DNA of 64,000 bases, taken from the NCBI GenBank assembly GCA_026390585.1, contig JAPLFP010000360.1, forward strand, positions 1-64,000. The letters run 5' to 3'. This DNA comes from Ignavibacteriales bacterium (GTDB taxonomy: Bacteria; Bacteroidota; Ignavibacteria; UBA10030). This document shows positions 47,264 to 57,144 of this stretch, piece after piece; within the stretch, counting starts at the first letter, position 1, and each line of letters begins with the position of its first letter. The translations under genes and the position numbers were made by a program. Under the pieces are notes generated by a model. That model worked only from the letters and a program-made list of their open reading frames with translations. It had not been told where the DNA came from and did no database searches.

Positions 47264-48031
47264 ATGTCACCTGAAAGCAATTGTATTGACATCAACGCAG
47301 ATGTTGGGGAGCGAACGGAGGCCCTTCTTGACGGCTCGGAGGAGCGACTCCTTCGGGTTGTCACGTCGGCCAATATCGCTTGCGGGGGCCACGCCGGGAA
47401 TTCTGACTCAATGCGCTCGGTGGTAAGGTTGTGTCAATCTCTCGGGGTTTCTATCGGTGCCCACCCTGGTTATCCCGACAGACAAGGGTTTGGACGCTCA
47501 AGGCTCAATATGCCGTTGTCAGAGATCGAGGTTTCACTGGTAGAACAGATAAGCTCCCTCCTTGAAATCGCGTCTCTCTGCGGGGCAAACGTCCATCACG
47601 TGAAACCACATGGGGCCCTTTATAACGCGGCTGCAAGCGATAATGATCTCGCGGCTACAATCGCGCGAGCCACTGCTATCGTCGATCGCAACCTGATGCT
47701 GGTGGGACTCGCTGGTTCGCTGATGCTTGACGTATGGCGGGATTTCGGGTTTTCGGTTATTGCGGAGGCGTTTGCTGATCGACGCTACGAAGCCGATGGA
47801 ACTCTACGCTCCAGGGGTCTTCCGGGTGCATTGATTGTCGATCCGCTTGAAGCTGCGGCGCAGGTATTGCTTATGGTAAAAGAGCGGGCCGTTGAGAGCT
47901 TTAACGGAAGCACTGTTCAACTCAGCGCACAAACAATTTGTATCCACGGTGACACGTCAAATGCCGCGCTTATCGCAGGTGCTGTTCGGCGGGCATTGGA
48001 GCGGTCTGGTGTTGTTTTAAGATCTTTCTAA
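47264..48031 (+). CDS. pxpA: 5-oxoprolinase subunit PxpA (LamB/YcsF family)
   Basis: IDINADVGERTEALLDGSEERLLRVVTSANIACGGHAGNSDSM, GAHPGYPDRQGFGRS, HHVKPHGALYNAA, AEAFADRRYEADGTLRSRGLPGALI. Confidence 0.95.
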   Translation: MSPESNCIDINADVGERTEALLDGSEERLLRVVTSANIACGGHAGNSDSMRSVVRLCQSLGVSIGAHPGYPDRQGFGRSRLNMPLSEIEVSLVEQISSLLEIASLCGANVHHVKPHGALYNAAASDNDLAATIARATAIVDRNLMLVGLAGSLMLDVWRDFGFSVIAEAFADRRYEADGTLRSRGLPGALIVDPLEAAAQVLLMVKERAVESFNGSTVQLSAQTICIHGDTSNAALIAGAVRRALERSGVVLRSF

Positions 48032-48747
48032 CCCATCGCTTCGTTCAAGAAACGAACAAGCGGCGTTGCTGCTTCGAACACTTCCGCTACATCGGTAATA
48101 AATTTCTCTCTGAAGCTTCTGGCCTCGCCCCATTCAACCCAGACAAAGAATTGTTTATGCTTGAGCCATTCGGCCATCGGGTGGTCTGGTTCGTACCCTT
48201 GCGGCACCCGCTGTAGCTTCTCTCCCTGGAGACGTTTGAAGGTCGTCTTGAATTGCTTCTGTTCAAGAACCGAAAGGAAGCGGTCGGGCTGACCAGCAAT
48301 AGCTTTACGGATTTTCTTGAGCTGGTCGCCGTCGGGCATATAGACGCCACCACCGAGGAAAACCTCCCCTGGTTCGATGTGCAGATAGAATCCGGAGCCT
48401 TCAACGCCCTTCGGTTTCCCACGCAAAACAAAATGTGCTGCAACGTGGGTCTTGTAGGGCGTTTTGTCTTTGCTGAAGCGAACATCGCGATAGATGCGAA
48501 AGAGCGATTTCTTCGGATGGATGTCGAATTCCGGCGCAAACACCTCAAGATGAGGCTGAAGCGCGGCAATAAGAGATTGCATCGGAAGTTTGACGAGCGT
48601 CTCGTACTCTTCTTTGTGCCTCTCGAACCACAAGCGGTTGTTGTTCCGCTTCAGGCGTTTCATGAAATCAATTCCGTCGCGCGGAAACCCACCAAAGGGC
48701 GGGAAGAATTCCAGGTCAGAAAGAGGTATCTCTTTTCCTTTTGCCAT
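48028..48747 (-). CDS. DUF2461 (TIGR02453-type) family protein
   Basis: DFMKRLKRNNNRLWFERHKEEYETLVKLPMQSLIAAL...KSLFRIYRDVRFSKDKTPYKTHVAAHF...GFYLHIEPGEVFLGGGVYMPD. Confidence 0.92.
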   Translation of the reverse strand: MAKGKEIPLSDLEFFPPFGGFPRDGIDFMKRLKRNNNRLWFERHKEEYETLVKLPMQSLIAALQPHLEVFAPEFDIHPKKSLFRIYRDVRFSKDKTPYKTHVAAHFVLRGKPKGVEGSGFYLHIEPGEVFLGGGVYMPDGDQLKKIRKAIAGQPDRFLSVLEQKQFKTTFKRLQGEKLQRVPQGYEPDHPMAEWLKHKQFFVWVEWGEARSFREKFITDVAEVFEAATPLVRFLNEAMG

Positions 48748-48764
48748 TTCACCGTCCCTATCCC

Positions 48765-49724
48765 TTACCCTATTTTGTATTCCTTGTTGTCGATAGCCGC
48801 CCGGACAAAACCGTCGGCCCGCTGGAGACGCCGTTGCGCTTCGTTGCGATCTACGCCGGCTTTGATCATCACGAGAGCTGTTTTGACGTGACCCTCCGCT
48901 CTGTCAAGGTGGTCGGCCGCATCTTCGTATCCAACACCCGTAATCGTCATGACGATCCTCTTCGATCGTTCCCGCAGCTTCTGATTTGTCATCTGCAGGT
49001 CGATCATCATGTTCTCGTACACTTTTCCAAGGCGCACCATGGCAGCTGTTGTGATCATGTTCAGCACAAGCTTCTGGGCTGTGCCCGATTTCATCCGTGT
49101 TGAACCCATAATCACTTCCGGCCCGACCTCAGGGCAGATTGCCACATCAACAACCTGGGAAACCTCCGTAAATTCCGGCGAATAGAAGCGACTGCGGGGA
49201 TTCGTTGTGACATAGAGGGTCTTGGCGCCAAGTTGCTTGGCGCGCTTCACGGCTCCGATCACATACGGGGTCCTTAGGCTGGCCGCTATTCCACAAACAA
49301 CGTCTTTTTCGTTCACGCCTCTCTCGTCGACATCCCGAGCTCCATTTTCCTGCTTGTCTTCAGCTCCCTCCTGGGATTTGAACATTGCCTTCTCCCCGCC
49401 GGCAATCATCCCTTGGACCATTTCCGGAGGTGTCCCGTAGGTCGGTGGACATTCGGCGGCATCAAGCACTCCCAATCGTCCGCTGGTCCCAGCCCCGGCA
49501 TAGAGGAGCCGCCCGCCACTCTTGAGTGAGTGAACGACAATTTCTACTGCCTTACCGATAAATTCAAGCTCTCCCTCCACAGCAATTGCCACCTTCTTGT
49601 CTTCGGTGTTGATGACGCGCAGTATCTCGCTTATCGACCGTGCGTCGATATCCATGCTTGCCGGATTTCGCTGCTCGGTGCTTAATCTTGTCAGCTGCTC
49701 AAAGAGCTTTTTCTGATCGCTCAC
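48765..49724 (-). CDS. murQ: N-acetylmuramic acid 6-phosphate etherase
   Basis: SGGRLLYAGAGTSGRLGVLDAAECPPTYGTPPEMVQGMIAGG, EVGPEVIMGSTRMKSGTAQKLVLNMITTAAMVRLGKVYENMMIDL. Confidence 0.96.
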   Translation of the reverse strand: MSDQKKLFEQLTRLSTEQRNPASMDIDARSISEILRVINTEDKKVAIAVEGELEFIGKAVEIVVHSLKSGGRLLYAGAGTSGRLGVLDAAECPPTYGTPPEMVQGMIAGGEKAMFKSQEGAEDKQENGARDVDERGVNEKDVVCGIAASLRTPYVIGAVKRAKQLGAKTLYVTTNPRSRFYSPEFTEVSQVVDVAICPEVGPEVIMGSTRMKSGTAQKLVLNMITTAAMVRLGKVYENMMIDLQMTNQKLRERSKRIVMTITGVGYEDAADHLDRAEGHVKTALVMIKAGVDRNEAQRRLQRADGFVRAAIDNKEYKIG

Positions 49725-49727
49725 GGG

Positions 49728-50522
49728 TTATTCTGCTTTCTGCCTGATGCTCCTGGCGAATTCAACAATAACAACTTTTTTGTCTCTGTCGTCAAGCTGC
49801 GTGGAGCCGTTTAGCGTAAGTTCAATCGTCGAGATTGGACCGACGTTGGGGTGTTTTCGAAGCTCTTTAATTTCATCGTCGAGGTTTCCCCCTTTGAAAG
49901 CAATGAGCGTCGGTCCATGTACTCGTTTTTTCGCTGACCCCGGCGCATCAGCTTTTCTCGTGTCCACCCCCCGCGCACTTCTCTTCAGGAGGGGGTATGA
50001 CCAGAGAGCGAGGTCTTTTAGTGCTGCAACACCCCGCGCGACCACAATATCGTGCTGTCCAGCGTGCTCCCGCTGTTTCCCAAGATCTTCTGCTCTTCCC
50101 CAGACAGCATCAATTCCTGCAAGTCCTAACGAGCCAAGCAAATCCCTCACAACGTCTATTTTTTTCCGTGTAGAATCAAGAAGCGTAAACAGAAGATCGG
50201 GGCGAGCAATTTTAAGCACAACTCCGGGGAGCCCTCCCCCCGTACCAAGATCCAGAATCTTCACCCCTTCGTCAAATTCCACTTTAAACATCAAGCTGAT
50301 GCAGTGAAGGATGTGTCTTGTCCAGAAGTTTTCTTCGTCACGCCTTGAGACCAAATTGATTTTTTTGTTCCACTCGAGAAGCCGAACGGCATACACGTCA
50401 AGCTGTCGGAGCTGTTCATCACTCAACCGTAGGCCGTTCTGCGCGCATGTTGTCCAAACCAAAAGAGAATCCATGAAACCCCTAACCCGTTGTGTTATAA
50501 TGAGTTGCGGTTCTTGTTCCAC
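49728..50522 (-). CDS. rsmG: 16S rRNA (guanine-N7)-methyltransferase
   Basis: LLEWNKKINLVSRRDEENFWTRHILHCISLM, ILDLGTGGGLPGVVLKIARPDL; position beside mnmG. Confidence 0.93.
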   Translation of the reverse strand: MEQEPQLIITQRVRGFMDSLLVWTTCAQNGLRLSDEQLRQLDVYAVRLLEWNKKINLVSRRDEENFWTRHILHCISLMFKVEFDEGVKILDLGTGGGLPGVVLKIARPDLLFTLLDSTRKKIDVVRDLLGSLGLAGIDAVWGRAEDLGKQREHAGQHDIVVARGVAALKDLALWSYPLLKRSARGVDTRKADAPGSAKKRVHGPTLIAFKGGNLDDEIKELRKHPNVGPISTIELTLNGSTQLDDRDKKVVIVEFARSIRQKAE

Positions 50523-50531
50523 GTGAAAAGA

Positions 50532-52448
50532 CTAGCCGCGCAAAAAGACCATCAGCACAGATGCGTCTGATGGTGTTACGCCGCTGATTCGCGATGCCTG
50601 CCCTATCGATTCCGGCTTGATCTTGCTAAGCCGTTCTCTTCCTTCGGTCGAGAGCGATTTGATTCTACCATAGTCGAAGTTGATCGGGATTTTTTGATCT
50701 TCGAACGCATCGAACTTTTGGATTTGCTCCACCTGTCGCTGAATGTACCCTTCATACTTCAATTCAATTTCAATTTGCTCAAGGATTTCGTTTTTGAGTC
50801 GTTCCTCGGACAGACTCAAAATCTCTTTGATTGCCGGTGTGCTCGCAAGAGAATCAAGGCCCACAAGATCTGCAAGTCGGACGTTCGGCCTCTTCAAGAG
50901 CTTTGCCAGTCGTTCTTTTTCCTCGATGCGCCCTTCAGAGATCTTTTCAAGATAGGGATTGAACTTGTCGGGTGACACTGTGTGTTGTGCTGCCATGGCA
51001 ATTCCTGCCGATATCAGTGCCTCCTTTTTCCGGAGGCGATCCACCATGAATTCACTCACCAAACCGAGATTGTACCCCTTCATCATCAGTCGGCGATCCG
51101 CGTTGTCCTGTCGAAGCACAAGCCTGTGTTCTGCCCTCGAGGTGAACATCCGGTATGGCTCTTCCGTGCTCTTGTTCACAAGGTCGTCGATGAGAACTCC
51201 AATGTATGCCTCGGAGCGCTTCAAGATGAAGGGCTCTTTTTGCTGGACAGCCAGTGCCGCGTTAATGCCGGCCATCAAACCCTGCGCCGCCGCTTCTTCG
51301 TATCCTGAAGTGCCGTTTATTTGACCGGCAAAGAACAGGCGGTCAATCAGTTTCGTCTCGAGCGTCAACTTCACCTGGTATGGTGGGAAGAAATCATACT
51401 CCACCGCGTACCCCGGCCTCAGCATCTTCACCTTTTCGAGGCCGGCGATCGACCGAAGACCCTCTTCTTGAATGTCCTCCGGCAAGCTCGTCGAAAACCC
51501 GTTCACATAGACAACGTTCGTGTTGTATCCTTCGGGCTCTAGAAATATCTGATGGCGTTCCTTGTCTTCAAACCGGACCACCTTGTCTTCGATCGATGGA
51601 CAATACCTCGGTCCCACCCCTTTGATGACTCCGGTGAACAGTGGCGATCGGTCAAATCCTTTCCTGAGGATATTGTGGGTGTTTGGGTTCGTGTAGGTCA
51701 GATACATCGGAACGAGCCGATTCGTTATTGCCTGCGTTGAATGCGAGAACGGATGTGGAGGATTGTCGCTGTGCTGTTCCTCCAGCCTCGAAAGAGCTAT
51801 GGTAGAGAGGTCTACCCTTGGGGGTGTTCCTGTCTTGAGGCGCCCACTCGCGAATCCGAGTTTCTCAAGGTTCTCGGTCAGCCCTTTCGCTGGTGGTTCT
51901 CCATATCTCCCTCCCTCTCGATTGCTCAGTCCCGTGTGCATGAGTCCCCGGAGAAACGTTCCTGCGCTCAAAACAACTGTTCGACAGTTGATTTTGTCGC
52001 CTCGATTTGTAACAACTCCGAGGATTCTCGGCCTCTGGATACTGCCAACTTCCTCGATTTCAATTCCAACAACCGAGCCCTCATAGATTGTCAGGCCGGC
52101 TTGTACCAGGACTCTCTGACCAGCTTCTTTGGAATACCATTCCCTATCGTTTTGACAGCGGGGGGACCAAACCGCTGGACCCTTCGACCGGTTCAAGAGT
52201 CTGAACTGTATTCCTGTGGTGTCTGCAATCTTGCCCATTTCTCCTCCAAGGGCATCTATTTCACGGACCAAGTGACCTTTTGCGGTTCCACCTATCGCCG
52301 GATTGCATGACATTCTACCGATAGCATCTCGACTCATGGTCACAAGCAGGACCCTACACCCCATCCTCGCCGCGGCAAGGCTAGCCTCAATGCCAGCGTG
52401 GCCACCCCCAACAACTACGACGTCAATATTCTTGTCAATTTCGGCCAT
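50532..52448 (-). CDS. mnmG: tRNA 5-carboxymethylaminomethyluridine modification enzyme
   Basis: VVVVGGGHAGIEASLAAARMG, MSCNPAIGGTAKGHLVREIDALGG, FLRGLMHTGLSNREGGRYGEPPA. Confidence 0.97.
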   Translation of the reverse strand: MAEIDKNIDVVVVGGGHAGIEASLAAARMGCRVLLVTMSRDAIGRMSCNPAIGGTAKGHLVREIDALGGEMGKIADTTGIQFRLLNRSKGPAVWSPRCQNDREWYSKEAGQRVLVQAGLTIYEGSVVGIEIEEVGSIQRPRILGVVTNRGDKINCRTVVLSAGTFLRGLMHTGLSNREGGRYGEPPAKGLTENLEKLGFASGRLKTGTPPRVDLSTIALSRLEEQHSDNPPHPFSHSTQAITNRLVPMYLTYTNPNTHNILRKGFDRSPLFTGVIKGVGPRYCPSIEDKVVRFEDKERHQIFLEPEGYNTNVVYVNGFSTSLPEDIQEEGLRSIAGLEKVKMLRPGYAVEYDFFPPYQVKLTLETKLIDRLFFAGQINGTSGYEEAAAQGLMAGINAALAVQQKEPFILKRSEAYIGVLIDDLVNKSTEEPYRMFTSRAEHRLVLRQDNADRRLMMKGYNLGLVSEFMVDRLRKKEALISAGIAMAAQHTVSPDKFNPYLEKISEGRIEEKERLAKLLKRPNVRLADLVGLDSLASTPAIKEILSLSEERLKNEILEQIEIELKYEGYIQRQVEQIQKFDAFEDQKIPINFDYGRIKSLSTEGRERLSKIKPESIGQASRISGVTPSDASVLMVFLRG

Positions 52449-52479
52449 TCTTGCTTCTGTGTTTCACGTGAAACGCTGT

Positions 52480-53892
52480 TTACTTTCCTATACAAAAACG
52501 CGAGAATATCGAATTAAGAATGTCGTCAGTGCTTGTGGCGCCTACAATTTCGCCCAAGGCATCGAGCCCCGCCCTCAGGTCAACGGCCACGAATTCCCCA
52601 CTCTTGCCGCACTCAAGAGTTTCCAGAGCCAACCCCAGGCTGTCTGCCGTTCTCTTCAAAGCGGAAAAATGACGAGCATTTGTAATTGTTATACCCCCCT
52701 CCGAGGTCGACGGCATATCGCGAAGCGCTTTTCGCACCAACAGTTCCTTTAGCGACTCCAACCCTTGATGTGTCCGTGCGGAGATCTCGACAACATCGTG
52801 TCTTCTGGTAATGTGTTCAACATCCAAGACTGGGTTCCTCTCTGGTTCCATTATGTCAATCTTGTTTAGCACAAAGACACAGCTAGCCCCCCTCTGCTCA
52901 ACGGCGTTCGTAAGCCTGCTGATCGCCGCTACCTCTTCAGCCCCAACGGCACGTGTGCCGTCCAGCATCAACACCAGGATATCGCAATTCGACAATCTCT
53001 CTTCTGCCCTGCGGACCCCCTCCCGCTCAACCAGATCCTCAGTTTCCCGGATCCCAGCCGTATCAATTAGATCGAACAAAAGTCCGCCGAGACTGATTGA
53101 CTCCTCTATGATGTCTCTTGTTGTCCCGGGAATCTCCGTCACGATCGCTCTGTCCTCCTGCAGAAGTGCATTCAGAAGGCTTGACTTTCCGACGTTCGGG
53201 GCCCCGGCAAGTGCAACTTTTACTCCATCGCGGTATATTTTTCCAACCGAGTAGGTCGTCAAAAGGTCGTTGATTTGAGAAACTGTAGACTTCAGTTGCC
53301 CTGCGACCCTTTCTTTCTCGGTGAACCTATACCCCTCCTCCGCGAAGTCCAGCTCGAGCTCCAGAAGACTAATGCTCTCAACGAGCCGTTCCCGCACTAG
53401 TGAAATTCGATCAGACAAGACGCCATTAAGTTGTGCTAGCGACGATTGATGAGCCCGCTCTGATCGAGCGTGTATTAGATCCGCTACCGCTTCCGCCTGA
53501 GCCAGATCAATTCTTCCATTCAGAAAAGCTCGCTTTGTAAATTCTCCAGCCTGTGCAGCCCTGGCGCCCAATCGAAGCGTTGCCTCGAGAATTCTCTTGG
53601 TCAAGTATCGACCACCATGACAACTGAGCTCAACTGTGTCTTCACCGGTATAGGAGTTCGGTCTTCTAAACACCAGAGCAACGACATTATCTATGGTCTT
53701 TCCTTGTTCGTCTACAAATCTGCCATAGTGCGCCGTGTGTGATGACATTTTGTCAATAGTGGTCGCCCCGCGGAAGCCCCCAGCGGCTATGCTCATTGCG
53801 CCGTCTCCACTAATTCGAACAACGGAAATCCCACCCTCGCCTTCGGGGGTGGCAATTGCGGCAATAGTATCGCTTTCGTAGGCCAGTGACAC
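52480..53892 (-). CDS. mnmE: tRNA modification GTPase (likely GTG start at 53892)
   Basis: [91 protein letters not shown]-terminal [10 protein letters not shown]. The ORF-track upstream extension reads through a terminator hairpin. Confidence 0.96.
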   Translation of the reverse strand: MSLAYESDTIAAIATPEGEGGISVVRISGDGAMSIAAGGFRGATTIDKMSSHTAHYGRFVDEQGKTIDNVVALVFRRPNSYTGEDTVELSCHGGRYLTKRILEATLRLGARAAQAGEFTKRAFLNGRIDLAQAEAVADLIHARSERAHQSSLAQLNGVLSDRISLVRERLVESISLLELELDFAEEGYRFTEKERVAGQLKSTVSQINDLLTTYSVGKIYRDGVKVALAGAPNVGKSSLLNALLQEDRAIVTEIPGTTRDIIEESISLGGLLFDLIDTAGIRETEDLVEREGVRRAEERLSNCDILVLMLDGTRAVGAEEVAAISRLTNAVEQRGASCVFVLNKIDIMEPERNPVLDVEHITRRHDVVEISARTHQGLESLKELLVRKALRDMPSTSEGGITITNARHFSALKRTADSLGLALETLECGKSGEFVAVDLRAGLDALGEIVGATSTDDILNSIFSRFCIGK

Positions 53893-53970
53893 GTTCTGTT
53901 TTGCTGGTGGTTTAAGAAGGAGTTGAATGTACAAATTCGCGGAGCTATTTACAACCGTCAGGATACAGAC

Positions 53971-54004
53971 AAAAAACCCCGCCTTCTTCTCAGCGGGGTT
54001 TTTC
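53971..54004 (-). terminator. Intrinsic, symmetric terminator between yidC and mnmE
   Basis: aaaaaaccccgc-cttcttctca-gcggggttttt; T-tracts on both strands. Confidence 0.85.
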
Positions 54005-54022
54005 GTCACCTCTCAGTTGAAG

Positions 54023-55831
54023 CTACCTCTTAAGCCTCGGCAATTCTTTAGCGAGTTTTCCAAAAATGCCTCCGCTCTTTTTCTTTTTCGGCTCAACTTT
54101 TCGCAACGGCTCATCTTCGCTTTGTCGGTTAATCATTATTTGCTGACCGATCGAGAGAACGTTGAAGACGAAATAGTACAAGTTGAGTCCCGACGGAAAA
54201 CTGTTGAACAACAGTGTCATCATCACGGGCATCATCCAGACCATAGCCTTCTGCCTTGGATCTTTCACGCTCATCTTCTGCTGGATGAACATCGTCACAC
54301 CCATCAACAAGGCCAGTCCGCTAACATCCTGAATGGCAAAGAACGGGATTTCAAACGGAAGGGTAAAAATCCGATCCGGGATCGACAAATCTGTGATCCA
54401 CCACACGAAGTTGCCTTGGCGCAGCTCAATTGTTGCTCGCAAGACGTTGTACAGCGCAATCATCACGGGAAACTGTAGCAGCAATGGCAAACAACCACCA
54501 GCTGGGTTCACGCCGTATTCCTTGTACAGGTTCATCACCTGTTGGTTCATCTTCTGTGGATCGTCTTTGTACTTCTCCTTAATCTCGTTCATCAGCGGCT
54601 GCAGCGCCTGCATCTTCTTCATCGAGCGCATGCTGCTCCGAGATAGTGGGTGCAGCACAACTTTGATAATGAGGGAGAATAGAATAATCACTACGCCCCA
54701 GTTCGGAGCGATATAGTGCAGGGCGTTCAACAGGGGCAGCATGACATACTCTGAGATCGGTCGGATCAACCACGTCCAACCCAGGCCAACAATTCTGTCG
54801 AGTCCAACTCCATATGATTTCAGCAAGCTAATGTCTGCCGGTCCAAAGAAAATTCTGAACGAGGCCCCTTCTTCCTGCCCCCCTTTAAATGGCATCTTTA
54901 CTGCAATGCTATATGCTTCCAGTGCGCCCTTGTCCGGCGCGGTTGCCCGCGACCCTTCGAGGTAACCGCCATCGCTCGTGCCCTCTTTTGGAACAATTGC
55001 AAACGCGAAGTATTTCGTGCGCGCTGCAACCCAATCAACAACTCCCGACATATTCTTCTGCGGTTTACTCTCTGTTGATGACGCGTCAACTTCCGTTAGT
55101 TCTTTTCCGGCATATGCGTAGGCGGCGGCAAAGCTTGATTCGTCAATGCTGTTCTGTTCAGCGTACCGCAGTCCGCTTTCCCAAACCAGTTGATACTCAT
55201 AATTCGCTATGACATCGCCCATCCTCGAAAAACCAATATCGGCATTGAATCCATACTCGCCGTTCTTGAACCTTAGCGTTTTTGTAATCCGGCCGCCGTT
55301 TGACGTCGGAAGAACAAGCTTTACCTCGGCTTCTTCATTGCCTGTGATAACCCGCTGCAGCGAGCCGCTTTCACCGCGCTCAAAATACAGGTCGTGTGTA
55401 TTAACCAGTCTGCCGTCTGCAGTCGCAAACAGCAGGCTTAAATCCCCGTTCTTCTTGTAGTCTACCAGTTGGACCGGTTTCCCATCCCACGTTTTGTATT
55501 TCTTCAACTCCCACCGCTTTACCACGCCGCCCTTCGTTGAGATCTCAGCGATGAAGAGGTCGGACTCAATTGTGATTATCTGCTCCTGGCCTTTGTCTCG
55601 TCCAGAAAAGAACTTTCCGAGTGGATCAACAGGCTTCTCTGTTGGCGCCTGGCTAGCGGCCGGTTGCACAACTGCCGCAGCGGCTCGACGCGCGGAGTCT
55701 TGCTGTGCTAATTGTGTGGCCACGGTTTTCTGCTGTTCTGCTTGCTGGCCTTGCTTCGGCGAGCTCATCCACATCCACACCACAAGCAGGATGAAAATCA
55801 AAATGTAACCGAGTATCGATTGACGGTCCAT
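54023..55831 (-). CDS. yidC: Membrane protein insertase
   Basis: ILGYILIFILLVVWMW..., NWGVVIILFSLIIKVVLHPLSRSSMRSMKKMQALQPLMNEIKEKYKDDPQKMNQQVMNLYKEYGVNPAGGCLPLLLQFPVMIALYNVL. Confidence 0.97.
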   Translation of the reverse strand: MDRQSILGYILIFILLVVWMWMSSPKQGQQAEQQKTVATQLAQQDSARRAAAAVVQPAASQAPTEKPVDPLGKFFSGRDKGQEQIITIESDLFIAEISTKGGVVKRWELKKYKTWDGKPVQLVDYKKNGDLSLLFATADGRLVNTHDLYFERGESGSLQRVITGNEEAEVKLVLPTSNGGRITKTLRFKNGEYGFNADIGFSRMGDVIANYEYQLVWESGLRYAEQNSIDESSFAAAYAYAGKELTEVDASSTESKPQKNMSGVVDWVAARTKYFAFAIVPKEGTSDGGYLEGSRATAPDKGALEAYSIAVKMPFKGGQEEGASFRIFFGPADISLLKSYGVGLDRIVGLGWTWLIRPISEYVMLPLLNALHYIAPNWGVVIILFSLIIKVVLHPLSRSSMRSMKKMQALQPLMNEIKEKYKDDPQKMNQQVMNLYKEYGVNPAGGCLPLLLQFPVMIALYNVLRATIELRQGNFVWWITDLSIPDRIFTLPFEIPFFAIQDVSGLALLMGVTMFIQQKMSVKDPRQKAMVWMMPVMMTLLFNSFPSGLNLYYFVFNVLSIGQQIMINRQSEDEPLRKVEPKKKKSGGIFGKLAKELPRLKR

Positions 55832-55855
55832 GGTTTTTTCCTACATCAAGATTGT

Positions 55856-56071
55856 TTACGGCACCGGGTCGAAGCCGGCGTGCTTATGAAATGGATGACA
55901 TCTTCCAAGGCGCCTCAGTGAGAGCCACGCGCCTCGCCACACGCCGTGTTTGTCGATGGCTTCGGCTGCATATTCGGAGCACGATGGATAAAAGCGACAA
56001 TTGTTGAAGGGGAGAATGGGAGAGACAAGAATCTGATACAGTTGTATGAGAAGAACGAGTGGGTGTCTCAT
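55856..56071 (-). CDS. yidD: Membrane protein insertion efficiency factor
   Basis: [74 protein letters not shown] 56071. Confidence 0.96.
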   Translation of the reverse strand: MRHPLVLLIQLYQILVSPILPFNNCRFYPSCSEYAAEAIDKHGVWRGAWLSLRRLGRCHPFHKHAGFDPVP

Positions 56072-56475
56072 GGTTTTCCAGCAAGCTGAAGGTGCAAGTC
56101 CTTGAGCAGTGCGACGATGGATTGTTCTATTGGTGAGCGGGCGGTCGCATTGTGCACCGACCGGGAGTGTGCGGTACAAAGAAAGACTACCATCACAGCT
56201 TCGTTCGTCTGTAACGGCTCTGCGCCGATGAGCGCCTTGTTCTTCCGATAAGACTCTTTCATCCACCGTCGCGCGCGGTTGCGATCGGCTGCATTTCGGA
56301 CGCTCCTGCTAACAGAGAAGCCCACCCGCAACGCGGTTTTCTGGTGAGCATCACGCACGACGAAACAGCGAACGCTGCCACGTTGAAACGTTTGCCCCTC
56401 AGCGATGACGCGAGAAAAAATCCTGTAACCCCGAAGGATTTCTGATTTCTTGAGGGATAACCGCGACGGATTCAC
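56068..56475 (-). CDS. rnpA: Ribonuclease P protein component
   Basis: [54 protein letters not shown]. Confidence 0.93.
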   Translation of the reverse strand: MNPSRLSLKKSEILRGYRIFSRVIAEGQTFQRGSVRCFVVRDAHQKTALRVGFSVSRSVRNAADRNRARRWMKESYRKNKALIGAEPLQTNEAVMVVFLCTAHSRSVHNATARSPIEQSIVALLKDLHLQLAGKP

Positions 56476-56490
56476 CGTGGGCTCTCCTGT

Positions 56491-56637
56491 CTATTTCTCG
56501 TCGCTCACCGTAAGGCGGCGGCGCCCTTTTGCTCTTCGCCGGGACAAAACCTTGCGCCCGTTTTTCGTCGCCATGCGCGCTCGAAATCCATGAGCGTTTA
56601 TTCGTTTCTTGCGATGCGGTTGATAGGTCCTTTTCAC
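56491..56637 (-). CDS. rpmH: 50S ribosomal protein L34 (GTG start)
   Basis: Reads [48 protein letters not shown]-stop from GTG 56637; absent from the ORF track, which shows another frame. Confidence 0.96.
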   Translation of the reverse strand: MKRTYQPHRKKRINAHGFRARMATKNGRKVLSRRRAKGRRRLTVSDEK

Positions 56638-56639
56638 TT

Positions 56640-57144
56640 CGGTACTCCAGCGTTTTGATGTATTCTATTCCAAAGCTATGTATAATAAGCATTCTGTACC
56701 CAAAATACAACCCACCCAAACACGATCGGCTCGCTTGAGTTGGCTTCCATGTCAGGCCGTGGATCCTTGATTATTGTGGTATTTGTTGTTTTGTAATTTT
56801 TTTCCTTGCGCAACAGCTTCTTGCGCAGTATACTCAATTGGCCTGTGGATAACCATTCCGCTGTTTACAATCTGTGGACAAGTTTTTAGCTCTAAGCACA
56901 GCATTGTTTTGGCTAGTATTCAGGCTTCTCTTAATATCAACACGGATGTTGAAAAGTATGTTCTTAACAATGGAATTGGTCGTGTTTTCAACGGGTTGTC
57001 CCCCTCAAATAATGTTGACAAGTCTAAGAGTCCCCTAACACTAGTATCGGTGATTTCTCAGGGCGGTTGACTGTGTTGTTAACTTGTTGTTAATAAGAGC
57101 CAAAATTATTTGCTAATGTTTGTCAATCTTGGCAAGGTTGTTCT
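56640..57144. promoter_or_regulatory. Putative origin-associated rpmH-dnaA intergenic region with DnaA-box-like sites
   Basis: TGTGGATAA at 56844-56852 (exact consensus reverse complement), TGTGGACAA at 56873-56881 (1 mismatch). Confidence 0.6.

Noticed and set aside
53893-54009. N-terminal extension of mnmE in the ORF track (MTKNPAEKKAGFFVC...)
   Set aside because: It is translation through the yidC terminator hairpin; the conserved MnmE start is near 53892.
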